A DNA stretch of 64,000 bases from G038396625 sp038396625 (GCA_038396625.1 CP121688.1:3596001-3660000), one strand, 5' to 3'. Counted from the first letter of the stretch, positions 30,834-40,708 are shown. A program made the numbers and translations. The notes: generated from the sequence alone by a model not told the origin.

Positions 30834-32510
30834 TTATAATTGTACAGATTGTTGATACTCTCCAAATACTTCTCTCATAACACCACAGATCTCCCCAAGT
30901 GTTCCATATGCTCTTACCGCATCTAAGATAAACGGCATTAAATTGTCGTCTCCTTGGCAAGCTTTTCTTAAGGCTTCTAATTTCTCTTGTACTACCTGAT
31001 TGTCTCTCTTCGCTCTTAAGTCTGCTAGTTTTTTCTTTTGCAGCTCGCCAACAGCAGGATCCACTCTTAATAATCCCTTTGGTGCTTCCTCTTTTACTTG
31101 GAATTTATTCATACCAACAATAATTCTCTTTTCTGTTTCAATATCTTTTTGATAATTATAAGCTGCATCCATAATTTCTTGTTGAATGTAACCCATATCA
31201 ATGGCCTTTGGTGCCCCGCCAATTTCATCGATCTTCTTGATATAACCCATTGCTGCTTCTTCAATTTCTTTTGTTTTTGCTTCAATGAAGTAAGAACCTG
31301 CTAATGGATCTACTGTATCTGCTGCGCCACTTTCATAAGCAACAATTTGTTGTGTTCTTAATGCAATTCGAACAGAATCTTCTGTTGGAAGCGCAAGCGC
31401 CTCATCCTTAGAGTTCGTGTGTAATGATTGTGTTCCACCAAGGACAGCAGCCAATGTTTGGATCGCCACACGTACAATATTATTATCCGGTTGCTGCGCT
31501 GTTAATGTAGATCCACCCGTTTGAGTATGGAATTTTAATGCCATAGATTTTGGATTTTTTGCACCAAATCTTTCTTTCATGATTTTTGCCCATAATCTTC
31601 TCGCTGCTCTAAACTTGGCAACTTCTTCTAAGATATCATTATGTGCATTAAAGAAGAAGGAAAGTCTTGGAGCAAATGTATCTACATCTAATCCTGCTTT
31701 GATTGCCGCATCTACATAAGCAATACCATCTGCAAGGGTAAATCCTACTTCTTGCGCAGCAGTAGAACCTGCTTCTCTAATGTGGTACCCTGAAATACTG
31801 ATGGTGTTCCATTGTGGTACCTCTTTTGAGCAGTATTCAAATATATTTGTAATTAATCTCATGGATGGCTCTGTTGGGAATATATAAGTTCCACGAGCAA
31901 TGTATTCTTTTAAGATATCATTTTGAATCGTACCTCTAAGTTTTTCTGGGGTCACACCTTGCTTTTCACCAACTGCAATGTACATAGCAAGTAATACAGA
32001 AGCAGGCGCATTAATCGTCATAGAAGTAGAAACTTTGTCTAGTGGAATACCATCAAATAGTATTTCCATATCTGCCAATGAATCAATGGCAACACCTACT
32101 TTTCCAACTTCTCCTTCTGCCAATGGATGATCTGAGTCATATCCAATTTGTGTTGGCAAGTCAAAAGCAACAGAAAGCCCCATAGATCCTTGCTCAATTA
32201 AATATTTATAACGTTTGTTGGACTCTTCTGCAGTAGCAAACCCTGCATACATTCTCATTGTCCAGAATCTACCTCTATACATGGTTGTTTGTACCCCTCT
32301 TGTATAAGGATAGCTTCCCGGCATACCTAAATCATTCATATAATCAAAATCTGCAATATCAGTAGGTGTGTACAATCTATTTACAGTTGCACCGGACCCA
32401 CTTTCAAATTCTTTTTTTCTCTCAGGTCTTTTCTCTAATGCTTTTTCTACTTTTGCATTGTAGTCATTTAAGCTTTCTTGGATCTGATTTAATTTCTCTT
32501 TTTCAAACAT
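30834..32510 (-). CDS. mcmA1: Methylmalonyl-CoA mutase, catalytic subunit
   Basis: A 558-residue TIM-barrel subunit that rearranges succinyl-CoA and methylmalonyl-CoA with adenosylcobalamin. Readable parts are YPYTRGVQTTMYRGRFWTMRMYAGF (with the active-site Tyr), FDLPTQIGYDSDHP, ISGYHIREAGSTAAQE and FHTQTGGSTLTAQQPDNNI. It lacks the C-terminal B12 domain, supplied by the next gene. The organism therefore needs B12 for both this route and NrdJ. Confidence 0.96.
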   Translation of the reverse strand: MFEKEKLNQIQESLNDYNAKVEKALEKRPERKKEFESGSGATVNRLYTPTDIADFDYMNDLGMPGSYPYTRGVQTTMYRGRFWTMRMYAGFATAEESNKRYKYLIEQGSMGLSVAFDLPTQIGYDSDHPLAEGEVGKVGVAIDSLADMEILFDGIPLDKVSTSMTINAPASVLLAMYIAVGEKQGVTPEKLRGTIQNDILKEYIARGTYIFPTEPSMRLITNIFEYCSKEVPQWNTISISGYHIREAGSTAAQEVGFTLADGIAYVDAAIKAGLDVDTFAPRLSFFFNAHNDILEEVAKFRAARRLWAKIMKERFGAKNPKSMALKFHTQTGGSTLTAQQPDNNIVRVAIQTLAAVLGGTQSLHTNSKDEALALPTEDSVRIALRTQQIVAYESGAADTVDPLAGSYFIEAKTKEIEEAAMGYIKKIDEIGGAPKAIDMGYIQQEIMDAAYNYQKDIETEKRIIVGMNKFQVKEEAPKGLLRVDPAVGELQKKKLADLRAKRDNQVVQEKLEALRKACQGDDNLMPFILDAVRAYGTLGEICGVMREVFGEYQQSVQL

Positions 32511-32544
32511 GCTTTTTCCTCCCTTAATTCTCTATCTTTGTATA

Positions 32545-32580
32545 TTTCAATAGCATAATGTTTAAAAACTATGCTATGTT
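32545..32580. repeat. Short inverted repeat between CoA transferase and mutase genes
   Basis: Arms ATAGCATA / TATGCTAT (32550-32557 and 32570-32577) with an AT-rich loop, in a 220-base gap. It could be an operator or a mild attenuator; no T-run follows. Confidence 0.35.
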
Positions 32581-32733
32581 ATATATCTCTATTCTTGGCA
32601 AAACTAGACTTACTTATTTAAGAGACATATATTCTTTTATCTATTTCTTACGAAACTCTACATACTTCTATTTTTTTTACAGAATTCCTGCATAAAGATG
32701 AAATTTCTTTCATTCTTGCAATTTTCAGATCAT

Positions 32734-34230
32734 TTATTTTTTCATGCTTCCTGTTTTCAGAAATCTTTCATGCCATGATGTAGCTTCTCCCATAAGATGA
32801 GGTTCATATTTTATTTTGGCATGAAGTGCACGTTCAAGGTAATCCTGAAGCATTGGCTTATAATCTGGATGTGCACAATTCTCAATAATTTTTTTTGCAC
32901 GCTCTACAGGAGAAGTTCCTCTTAAGTCAGCAATCCCCTGTTCTGTTACCACAACCATTACATCATGTTCTGTATGATCTACATGAGATACCATAGGAAC
33001 AATAGAAGAAATGTCTCCATTTTTTGCTATTGAAGCGGTGGTATAAAATGAAAGATATGCATTTCTTGTAAAGTCTCCAGACCCACCAATACCATTCATC
33101 ATACGAGAACCCATAATATTTGTTGAATTCACATGACCATAAATATCTACTTCTATTGCCGTATTCATGGCTATAACACCTAATCGTCTAGCTACTTCTG
33201 GGTTATTACTAATTTCTTGCGGTCTAAGTACAATATGTTTTTTGTATTTTTCTATATTATTATAAAATCTTACTAATCCCTCTTCAGAAGGAGTAATAGA
33301 AGTGCTTGATGCAACCGTTACCTTTCCAGCATCAATCAGGTCCATCATAGAATCCTGCAGTACTTCTGTATAACATGTTAGATTGGTAAAAGGAGAATCA
33401 ACAAGTCCTCCTAGAACTGCATTAGCAACAGAACCTACTCCTGATTGCAATGGCAATAAGTTTTCAGGAAGTCTACCCATTTTTACTTCATGTTGTAAAA
33501 AGTCCATAATATATCCTGAAATGGCCTTTGCTGTGTCATCAATAGGTCCTAGTGGACGAACTTTGTCCCCAATATCTGTTACAACTACAGCTGCAATTTT
33601 CGATGGATCACAAGGTATATATGTAGTTCCTATTCTATCTCCTGGTTGTTCAATTGGAATAGGCTTTCTATTGGGTGGATTTTCTGGTAAATAAATGTCA
33701 TGCATTCCTTCTAACGCCATAGGTTGACTGGTATTAATTTCTACGATAACCTTGTCAGCAAGTTTCACTGCTGTAGGAGCAATTCCTACTGAAGTGGTGG
33801 GTATAATACCACCTTCCTCTGTGATCGCTAAAGCTTCTACAATAGCTACATCAATTTTTCCAAAAAAACCATAACTCATGTATTGAGGCAAATGGCTAAG
33901 ATGCATATCTTGGTACATGATGTTTCCCTCATTAATCCCATTTCTTGTGTCTTTATGAGTTTGATAAGGGTATCTTCTCTTGATAACACCTGTTCTTGAT
34001 AAAGCTCCATCTAATTCATCCCCTACAGAAGCTCCTGTTAAGAGGGTTATCTCAATCTTCTCACCATTTTCTGCTCTTTTTGCTACTGCCAAAGGAACAG
34101 CTTTGGGATATCCTGATGGTGTAAAGCCACTTGTTGCTACAGTCATACCATCTTTGATTATAAGGGCTGCTTCTTCAGCTGATACAATCTTTTCTTTGAA
34201 ATCTTCTCTGCGAATTCGATTTTCTAGCAT
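32734..34230 (-). CDS. Acetyl-CoA hydrolase/transferase family CoA transferase
   Basis: A 498-residue enzyme of the succinate/propionate/acetate CoA transferase group. Typical stretches are TVATSGFTPSGYPKAVP, PLQSGVGSVANAVL and the C-terminal NGIGGSGDFTRNAYLS. In this setting it most likely moves CoA between propionyl-CoA (or acetyl-CoA) and succinate, closing the cycle that feeds the mutase. The start at 34230 follows GGAGG at a wide ten-base distance. Whether propionyl-CoA or acetyl-CoA is the main donor cannot be told by eye. Confidence 0.9.
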   Translation of the reverse strand: MLENRIRREDFKEKIVSAEEAALIIKDGMTVATSGFTPSGYPKAVPLAVAKRAENGEKIEITLLTGASVGDELDGALSRTGVIKRRYPYQTHKDTRNGINEGNIMYQDMHLSHLPQYMSYGFFGKIDVAIVEALAITEEGGIIPTTSVGIAPTAVKLADKVIVEINTSQPMALEGMHDIYLPENPPNRKPIPIEQPGDRIGTTYIPCDPSKIAAVVVTDIGDKVRPLGPIDDTAKAISGYIMDFLQHEVKMGRLPENLLPLQSGVGSVANAVLGGLVDSPFTNLTCYTEVLQDSMMDLIDAGKVTVASSTSITPSEEGLVRFYNNIEKYKKHIVLRPQEISNNPEVARRLGVIAMNTAIEVDIYGHVNSTNIMGSRMMNGIGGSGDFTRNAYLSFYTTASIAKNGDISSIVPMVSHVDHTEHDVMVVVTEQGIADLRGTSPVERAKKIIENCAHPDYKPMLQDYLERALHAKIKYEPHLMGEATSWHERFLKTGSMKK

Positions 34231-34290
34231 GACACTTCTTACCTCCTTTGTGTATTGCAAACAATCATTTTTATATTTATTATGCAAATA

Positions 34291-34345
34291 AAAACAGCTA
34301 GATATACAGTACAAAAATACATATTGTACCGTGCATCTAGCCGTT
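34291..34345 (-). terminator. Terminator downstream of the DUF3870 gene
   Basis: Long imperfect stem with outer arms GGCTAGAT / ATCTAGCT and inner GTACAA / TTGTAC, followed by a T-run on the minus strand. It separates the DUF3870 gene from the CoA transferase operon. Confidence 0.75.
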
Positions 34346-34402
34346 TTTCATCTGCTTTCATTGACAAAAGGTCATTTTGCCACCACAGATAATAGGCTTT
34401 CT

Positions 34403-34738
34403 TTACATGTCCATTTCTTCTGAGACACCTTCTAAAACTTGCTTATATTTTTCATGACAAGTTCTTAAAGCAGATATAATCGCCTTCCTTGCAGAACCAA
34501 AATAATACTCCTTGAATATGCTCTCTATCTCATCAATATGATTGAGATTTTCTCCTATTAGGTTGTTTCTAAAGAAATTTTGCGCAACAGTTGTTACTAA
34601 AGAAGCTTCTGCATCAAGAATTTCACCAGTATGTCTATTTACTAAAAGTCCTACTGCGATCACACTATACAATTCTGTTGCTGTAATTCCTCTAGGCAAC
34701 TTTGCATATCCACTAATAAATATTTTTGGGGATGCCAT
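34403..34738 (-). CDS. DUF3870 domain protein
   Basis: A 111-residue protein that I recognise as the DUF3870 family, from MASPKIFISGYAKLPRGITATELY and the central VGLLVNRHTGEILDAEASLVT. No catalytic motif or membrane segment is evident. Function is unknown. It lies between the malic enzyme and the CoA transferase with its own terminator, so a link to organic-acid metabolism is only positional. Confidence 0.75.
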   Translation of the reverse strand: MASPKIFISGYAKLPRGITATELYSVIAVGLLVNRHTGEILDAEASLVTTVAQNFFRNNLIGENLNHIDEIESIFKEYYFGSARKAIISALRTCHEKYKQVLEGVSEEMDM

Positions 34739-34938
34739 ATTTCCACCTCTTTGACATATAGGATTTAACCTCTTTCAAAACAATTTATCATATAACCATC
34801 CCTCTACCTATACAGCATTATATACCTTCTATAAGAATATGTAAAGTATATAATAGGTTCTTTTTAAGAGAATATGCAGAATTTCATGCATGCTATTGGG
34901 TACATTTGCAATTTTTGCTTCTTTGTTTTTCGGGGAAG

Positions 34939-36114
34939 TTAAATCCTTGCTACGCCACTTTTACGTGCAGATTGTATCACTGCTTCCGCCACTGCGTCTA
35001 CTACTTTTGTATTAAATACGTCTGGAATAATATTGTCCACATTTAGCTTTTCCCCATCCAAAACATTAGCGATTCCATATGCTGCCTGAATCTTCATATC
35101 TTCTGTAATTTCTGTAGCACGCACATCTAATGCACCCCTAAATATTCCAGGGAAGGCCAACACATTATTAATTTGATTTGGATAATCTGATCTTCCAGTC
35201 CCCACAATGAAAGCGCCTCCTGCTTTTGCTTCTTCAGGCATAATCTCTGGAATAGGATTCGCCATGGCAAAAACAATGGACTTTTCTGTCATAGATGCAA
35301 CCATTTCTTTCGTCACTACATTTGATCCTGAAACACCTATGAATACATCTTTATTTTTCATCACATCTGCCAAACTTCCTTGCTGATTTTTTGTATTAGT
35401 TAATTGGGCAATTTCTAACTTTGTAGGATCTACCCCTTCCATTCCTCTATAAATAGCTCCCTTTCGGTCACAAATCACTACATCTTTTACTCCGACGCTT
35501 AACAATAATTTGGCAATGGCAATCCCTGCTGCTCCCGCACCATTAATCACAACTTCGATCTCTTCCATTTTCTTTTCTGCCAACTTTAATCCATTAATTA
35601 AACCTGCTAGTACCACAATGGCTGTACCATGTTGATCATCATGAAATACAGGAATATCCAATTCCTTTTTGAGCCTTTCTTCAATTTCAAAGCATCTTGG
35701 TGCACCTATATCTTCAAGATTAATTCCTCCAAAAACAGGTTCCATTAATTTTACAGTTCGAATGATTTCCTCTGGGTCTTTTGTATCTAAGCATATAGGA
35801 AAAGCATCTACGCCTGCGAAATTTTTAAACAAAACAGCTTTCCCTTCCATGACAGGAATCGCTGCATGGGCGCCAATATCACCAAGACCTAGTACTGCTG
35901 TGCCATCACTCACTACTGCAACCGTATTCCATTTGGAAGTATAATCATAAACTGCATCTTTGTTTTTATGAATTTCTCTACATGGCTCTGCTACACCTGG
36001 GGTGTAAGCCGTTGAAAGATCCTCCCTCGTTTTTACTGGTACTTTGCTTCTTATCTCTATCTTTCCTCTCTTTTCTTTATGCATCTCTAAAGCTAATGCA
36101 TTATAATCCGCCAT
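34939..36114 (-). CDS. Malic enzyme (malate dehydrogenase, decarboxylating)
   Basis: A 391-residue enzyme that interconverts malate and pyruvate plus CO2 with reduction of NAD(P). Marks: TAYTPGVAEPCREI, FHDDQHGTAIVVLAGL, the Rossmann stretch VINGAGAAGIAIAKLL and FAMANPIPEI. It is the short bacterial form without a C-terminal phosphotransacetylase domain. It starts 14 bases after fumB, so fumA-fumB-malic enzyme form one operon taking fumarate to pyruvate, or the reverse. Confidence 0.95.
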   Translation of the reverse strand: MADYNALALEMHKEKRGKIEIRSKVPVKTREDLSTAYTPGVAEPCREIHKNKDAVYDYTSKWNTVAVVSDGTAVLGLGDIGAHAAIPVMEGKAVLFKNFAGVDAFPICLDTKDPEEIIRTVKLMEPVFGGINLEDIGAPRCFEIEERLKKELDIPVFHDDQHGTAIVVLAGLINGLKLAEKKMEEIEVVINGAGAAGIAIAKLLLSVGVKDVVICDRKGAIYRGMEGVDPTKLEIAQLTNTKNQQGSLADVMKNKDVFIGVSGSNVVTKEMVASMTEKSIVFAMANPIPEIMPEEAKAGGAFIVGTGRSDYPNQINNVLAFPGIFRGALDVRATEITEDMKIQAAYGIANVLDGEKLNVDNIIPDVFNTKVVDAVAEAVIQSARKSGVARI

Positions 36115-36128
36115 CTTTCTATTCTCCT

Positions 36129-36680
36129 TTACTTTTGATATTTTTGCCTTTCTGTTTCATAAAGATTATTTCCTTTGTTATCAATCACGACAATCGCAGG
36201 AAAACTTTCTACTTCCAATTTTCGGATTGCCTCTGGCCCCAAATCTTCATAAGCTACAATCTCTGCTTTTTTAATGGCATTAGCAATAAGTGCTCCTGCT
36301 CCTCCTGTTGCAGCAAAATACACTGCTTTATGTTTTTTCATCCCCTCAATCACCAATGTGCTTCTCGATCCTTTCCCAATCATCCCTGTTAATCCTCGTT
36401 CTAACAGGGGAACAGTTAAATCATCCATACGATAACTGGTAGTAGGTCCTGCAGAACCAATAGGTTTTCCCGGTTTTGCAGGAGCTGGTCCTACATAGTA
36501 AATAATCGCATTTTTTAAATCAAAGGGCAATGTCTCTCCTTTTTGGATGGTGTCCATGAGTCTTTGATGGGCTGCATCCCTTCCCGTATAGATGGTTCCT
36601 GATATATGCACGGTATCTCCCGCTTCCAGGGTTTCTAGTTTTTCTTTTGTCAAAGGCGTCATTATTTTCTTAATCGTCAT
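36129..36680 (-). CDS. fumB: Class I fumarase, beta subunit
   Basis: A 183-residue C-terminal half of the iron-sulfur fumarate hydratase. Typical segments are GDTVHISGTIYTGRDAAHQRL, GPAPAKPGKPIGSAGPTTSYRMD, and KGSRS followed by YFAATGGAGALIA. The ATG at 36680 follows GAGAGG, and a longer open frame to 36734 would overlap the alpha subunit gene. Related L-tartrate dehydratase has the same two-subunit layout; the malic enzyme next door favours fumarase. Confidence 0.93.
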   Translation of the reverse strand: MTIKKIMTPLTKEKLETLEAGDTVHISGTIYTGRDAAHQRLMDTIQKGETLPFDLKNAIIYYVGPAPAKPGKPIGSAGPTTSYRMDDLTVPLLERGLTGMIGKGSRSTLVIEGMKKHKAVYFAATGGAGALIANAIKKAEIVAYEDLGPEAIRKLEVESFPAIVVIDNKGNNLYETERQKYQK

Positions 36681-36702
36681 TTTCTCACCTCTCTTCATCC
36701 AA

Positions 36703-37545
36703 TTACAGCACGATCTCTTCATGTCTTGCAGCATGACAATTGATATTTACAGCCACAGGCAATCCTGCAATATGGGTGGCAAAGGCTTCAACATTCACTG
36801 CGAGTGCTGTGGTATTGCCACCAAGGCCTTGGGGTCCTATGCCTAAATCATTGATTTTTTCTAACAAGATATCTTCCATTTTTTGTAAGTTTTCCAACGG
36901 ATTCTTTAAACCTACTGGTCTTGTCAATGCCTTTTTGGCAAGCACAGCAGCTTTGTCCATGGTTCCACCTATACCTACACCGACGACAATTGGAGGACAT
37001 GGATTGGGTCCTGCCTCTGAAACCGTTTGTACCACAAAATCAATCACGCCCCCTACGCCGTCAGAAGGTTTGAGCATTTTGATCTTACTCATATTTTCAC
37101 TACCAAAACCTTTAGGCGCAAAGACTATTTTCACCTTATCTCCTAGTACGATATCATAATATATAATGGCAGGCGTATTATCTCCTGTATTTTTTCTAAT
37201 AAGTGGATCTGCAACAACAGATTTTCTTAGATATCCCTCTTCATAGCCTCTTCTGACACCTTCCTGAATGGCTTTTGTAATATTCTCACCTACGAGCTGT
37301 ACTTCTTGTCCAACTTCAACAAAGAATACGGCCATGCCTGTGTCCTGGCAAATCGGCATTTCTTCATTTTTTGCTATTTCTGCATTTCTTATGAGGTTTT
37401 GCAAGATCTCTTTTCCTACTGGAGAAGTTTCAACATCTTTGGCTTTTTCAAAAGCACCTATTACATCTTCTCCTAAATATAAATTTGCTCGAATGCACAT
37501 ATCTCTCACAGCATCTTCAATTTCTTTTACATCCAGCTTACGCAT
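36703..37545 (-). CDS. fumA: Class I fumarase, alpha subunit
   Basis: A 280-residue N-terminal half of the split fumarase, carrying the [4Fe-4S] ligands: Cys in EMPICQDTGM, in GPNPCPPIVVGVGIGG, and near the C-terminus in VNINCHAARH. It starts the fumA-fumB-malic enzyme operon. GAGAGGG precedes the ATG at 37545. The oxygen-sensitive class I type fits an anaerobe. Confidence 0.94.
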   Translation of the reverse strand: MRKLDVKEIEDAVRDMCIRANLYLGEDVIGAFEKAKDVETSPVGKEILQNLIRNAEIAKNEEMPICQDTGMAVFFVEVGQEVQLVGENITKAIQEGVRRGYEEGYLRKSVVADPLIRKNTGDNTPAIIYYDIVLGDKVKIVFAPKGFGSENMSKIKMLKPSDGVGGVIDFVVQTVSEAGPNPCPPIVVGVGIGGTMDKAAVLAKKALTRPVGLKNPLENLQKMEDILLEKINDLGIGPQGLGGNTTALAVNVEAFATHIAGLPVAVNINCHAARHEEIVL

Positions 37546-37664
37546 AGCCCTCTCACTCCTTTTCTCTGCTCCTACACATTATGTCATCTATGTTAGATAG
37601 TATTTTTATAAAACATATCTTCTAATGAAAATTGGTAGTATATTCATACCTTTTTAATAATATG

Positions 37665-37693
37665 ATTAAAGCACAAAATGAATATTTTTTCAA
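37665..37693 (-). promoter_or_regulatory. Probable promoter of the fumarase operon
   Basis: TTGAAA, 17-bp spacer, TTTAAT on the minus strand, about 120 bases before fumA. Five of six bases match in each hexamer. Confidence 0.5.
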
Positions 37694-37744
37694 CCAACAA
37701 GATCTTCTTTCTTGCATTTTGGCATAGAAAAATTCCATATACTC

Positions 37745-37785
37745 GTATAAACAAATACAAGGAGCCTACTCTCCTTGTATTTATT
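37745..37785 (-). terminator. Terminator of the AspT-like transporter gene
   Basis: Perfect 12-bp stem AAATACAAGGAG / CTCCTTGTATTT with a six-base loop; the following T-run is short (TTTGTTT). Confidence 0.7.
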
Positions 37786-37831
37786 GGTATAGCTCTTAAA
37801 CAAAAGCTTATCGTATACTGATTTCTTGATT

Positions 37832-39202
37832 TTACATTGGTAAATTATGTAATACTATGGTGAATATTACCATGCCAAGTAATGCAAAAGGATATGTGGC
37901 TCCATATCCTGCAGCAGGGTCATCACTACCCACTGCATCAATAGCTGCACCTAATCCAGGCGTAGAAGTCATTCCACCACAAATGGCACCTGCTAACATA
38001 ATCCAATTGATTTTCAGAACATATCTTCCTATTATAAATCCTATTAACATAGCTACAAAACCTACCACTAATCCCACCAAGGCCAAATAGGCACCTGAAC
38101 CCAGTAGTGCATCAAATACTTTAAATCCATATCTCATCCCGACAATTGCTAAGAAAAACGCAAGGGATAACTGCCTTACTACACCTAATATCTTATTACT
38201 CATTCTAAAATGAATGAATCCAATCTTTCCAATATATCCAAGAAGTAATGTTCCTATTAGCACCCCTCCTGTAGAACCTAGACTAAAGTCTCCTAGCGGT
38301 CCTAAGAAGATTTTGATCTGTCCAATGGTATAGCCTAAAAAACAGGCAACAGTAAATCCAATAAGATCAAATGAAACTTCAGGAATTTCTTTATCTCCCA
38401 ATGCAGACCTGGCTTCAGCCATTTCTTTTCTAAATAATTCTTTTTCTTTTTCTACATCAATACGAAAGAACTTCGGAAAGAAATTTACCGCAACAATTAC
38501 AATAATGACGCCAAAAGGATAGCCAATGGCATGACCCACACCAATACCTGCTTCTGCATCTTTTACAAATTTATTTTTTTGTTCAGTGGTTAATGTAGGT
38601 GTATTTTCTGGTGTCAATTGTTTAGAGGGATCTAATAAATTTAAAAACTTTATTTTTTCACCGTACTGTAATGTTTCATATTTATTACTCCAATGTGTAG
38701 CATGGCCCCTCGCAGTCTCAATTGCGGCCGCAAGCCCAGGTGAGCTGGTTAGAGCTCCTGTATATACTCCCGATACTTCATAAGGACTTGCATTCGAACT
38801 TAGAACTGTCATGCCATAGGTAGCTGCTGCTCCAAGAAAGGTAATCAAGAAGCCTAATACGACAAACTTCATCCCGTATCTTTTTAAGACAGCGCCCATA
38901 TCCTTTGCTGCTAATAATCCAACTGCTGCCACAAATAAAATGAGAAACAAGCTAAAAAACTCTTTCGGTATAACGCTAGATTTTATTAGCTTTTGTGCTG
39001 CTTCAAAACCTGAATCCTTTTCTTGAAAGCCTTTTGCATAGCTTAACACCCACCATCCTATTAAAAGGCCTGTAAACAATGTTCCTGATACACCAAAATT
39101 AAATTTCCCAAATCTAATCTTTCCAAATAGCATGCCTGTAAACACTGCAATAAACATCAAAACAAATGGATTCGTGATCCAACCGACTACATCAAATTTC
39201 AT
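37832..39202 (-). CDS. AspT/YidE-family membrane transporter
   Basis: A 456-residue membrane protein with two similar halves of about five helices each and a charged loop between (about 180-270). Each half has the signature of the aspartate:alanine exchanger family: TGALTSSPGLAAAIE and GGMTSTPGLGAAID. Members exchange or carry amino and dicarboxylic acids. A sigma-54 promoter precedes it, and the two-component system upstream is its likely controller. I propose a C4-dicarboxylate or aspartate substrate feeding the fumarase and propionate genes, but this is inference. The start at 39202 follows GGATGG; a GTG six codons upstream is possible. Confidence 0.85.
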   Translation of the reverse strand: MKFDVVGWITNPFVLMFIAVFTGMLFGKIRFGKFNFGVSGTLFTGLLIGWWVLSYAKGFQEKDSGFEAAQKLIKSSVIPKEFFSLFLILFVAAVGLLAAKDMGAVLKRYGMKFVVLGFLITFLGAAATYGMTVLSSNASPYEVSGVYTGALTSSPGLAAAIETARGHATHWSNKYETLQYGEKIKFLNLLDPSKQLTPENTPTLTTEQKNKFVKDAEAGIGVGHAIGYPFGVIIVIVAVNFFPKFFRIDVEKEKELFRKEMAEARSALGDKEIPEVSFDLIGFTVACFLGYTIGQIKIFLGPLGDFSLGSTGGVLIGTLLLGYIGKIGFIHFRMSNKILGVVRQLSLAFFLAIVGMRYGFKVFDALLGSGAYLALVGLVVGFVAMLIGFIIGRYVLKINWIMLAGAICGGMTSTPGLGAAIDAVGSDDPAAGYGATYPFALLGMVIFTIVLHNLPM

Positions 39203-39248
39203 AGATTTCCATCCTTTCACCTTAAGTTTGTCAATTTATTACTTATTA

Positions 39249-39264
39249 TGCAATGATTATGCCA
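39249..39264 (-). promoter_or_regulatory. Sigma-54 promoter of the transporter gene
   Basis: Minus-strand TGGCATAATCATTGCA fits the sigma-54 consensus TGGCAYRNNNNTTGCW at every defined position, with the GG/GC spacing intact, 47 bases before the transporter ATG. The gene for a sigma-54 activator is directly upstream. Confidence 0.85.
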
Positions 39265-39323
39265 ATTATATTTATCCAGCTTTTTCTTTAATTTTTAGGG
39301 TTTGAAGAAAACCTTTTCTCACT

Positions 39324-39360
39324 AAAAAAATAAAAGTGGTAAATAGTTTACCGCTTTTAT
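39324..39360 (-). terminator. Terminator of the two-component operon
   Basis: Stem TAAAAGCGGTAAA / TTTACCACTTTTA followed by seven T on the minus strand, about 15 bases past the regulator gene. Confidence 0.85.
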
Positions 39361-39376
39361 TTTCAAATATTACCAC

Positions 39377-40708
39377 TTACTTTAATATATTATATTTTTC
39401 AATTTTTCTTCTTAGTGTTAGCCGAGAAATACCTAACTCCTGAGCTGTCTTAGTTATATTCCAATTCTGTTGCTTTAATACTTTGCTGATTGTTTCCATT
39501 TCTACAGTTTCTAGACTTTTATAGCTCAATGTCTGCTGATCCTCTTCTTCTCTTACAGCAATAATATTGTGAGGTAGATCTTCTTCATCAATCCAATCAT
39601 TCTCTTGGAAGATCATCACCCGTTCGATAACATTTTTTAATTCTCGGACATTTCCCTTCCATTCATATGTCCTACAAGCCTGCATTACATTGTCTGTCAT
39701 TCCCTTAATTTCTTTATTTAATTCTTTATTATAATGCTTTATAAAAAATTCAATCAATACAGGTATATCTTCTATTCTCTTTCTTAAAGGTGTAGTATAT
39801 ATAGGTACCACATTTAATCGATAATATAAATCTTCTCTAAAATGCCCCTTTTGTATTTCAACCAAAAGATCTTTGTTGGTAGCAGCAATAATATTGGCAT
39901 CTATTGTGCGCTCTTGTGTAGCACCCAACCGACGAAATTTTTTTTCCTGCAGTACTCTCAACAGTTTTGCTTGTAGCAAGATGTCCATATCCCCTATTTC
40001 ATCTAGAAATAATGTTCCTCCATTCGCTTCTTCAATCAAACCTTTTTTACTCGTCTTTGCATCTGAAAATGCTCCCTTTTCATAGCCAAACAGCTCACTT
40101 TCTTGAAGATTTTGTGGAATCGCAGCACAATTCAATGCTACATAGGGCTTGTTTTTTCGAATACCATGGAAATGTATAGCCTTAGCAACAATTTCTTTTC
40201 CAGTACCACTCTCTCCTTGAATTAAAATAAATGTGTTGTATGGCATGTTCGTTATTTTCCGTATCACCTTTTTTATTGCTTCAATAGGTTTGCTAATACC
40301 AATAATTTCAGCCATATTCCCATCTTCTTTATTAAGCTCATGCTTCATGTGAATATATTTTATATTATTTTCTATGGTTTCCTTAATTTCTTCAATATTA
40401 AAGGGTTTTGTAAAATAATCACTTGCTCCTAACTTCATCGCTTCAACCGCTAATCTTACTTCGCTAATATAAGTAATCATAATAATAATGGAGTTTGACT
40501 TTTGCTTTTTAATTCTTCTTAGTACTTCAAGACCATTGATTCCCGGTAGATTAATATCAATAATTATGATATCAGGACTGACTTCACTAAAAATTCTAAT
40601 CCCTTCTTCGCCCGAGGAAGCCGTAAAAATATCAATACCTAGTTTTTTTAGACCCACTTCTAAGGATAGTCTAATGCTTCTTTCATCATCAATTATGAGT
40701 AGTTTCAT
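39377..40708 (-). CDS. NtrC-type sigma-54-dependent response regulator
   Basis: A 443-residue regulator with three domains: a receiver (about 1-120, phosphoacceptor Asp in PDIIIIDINLPG), an AAA+ ATPase (about 140-375, Walker A GESGTGKE, Walker B TLFLDEIGD) and a Fis-type helix-turn-helix (about 400-443, ITKTAQELGISRLTLRRKIEKY). The sigma-54 contact loop reads GAFSDA instead of the usual GAFTGA, a mild change. The gene overlaps the end of the kinase gene by 20 bases. GGGAGG precedes the ATG at 40708. Its likely target is the sigma-54 promoter at 39249. Confidence 0.95.
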   Translation of the reverse strand: MKLLIIDDERSIRLSLEVGLKKLGIDIFTASSGEEGIRIFSEVSPDIIIIDINLPGINGLEVLRRIKKQKSNSIIIMITYISEVRLAVEAMKLGASDYFTKPFNIEEIKETIENNIKYIHMKHELNKEDGNMAEIIGISKPIEAIKKVIRKITNMPYNTFILIQGESGTGKEIVAKAIHFHGIRKNKPYVALNCAAIPQNLQESELFGYEKGAFSDAKTSKKGLIEEANGGTLFLDEIGDMDILLQAKLLRVLQEKKFRRLGATQERTIDANIIAATNKDLLVEIQKGHFREDLYYRLNVVPIYTTPLRKRIEDIPVLIEFFIKHYNKELNKEIKGMTDNVMQACRTYEWKGNVRELKNVIERVMIFQENDWIDEEDLPHNIIAVREEEDQQTLSYKSLETVEMETISKVLKQQNWNITKTAQELGISRLTLRRKIEKYNILK

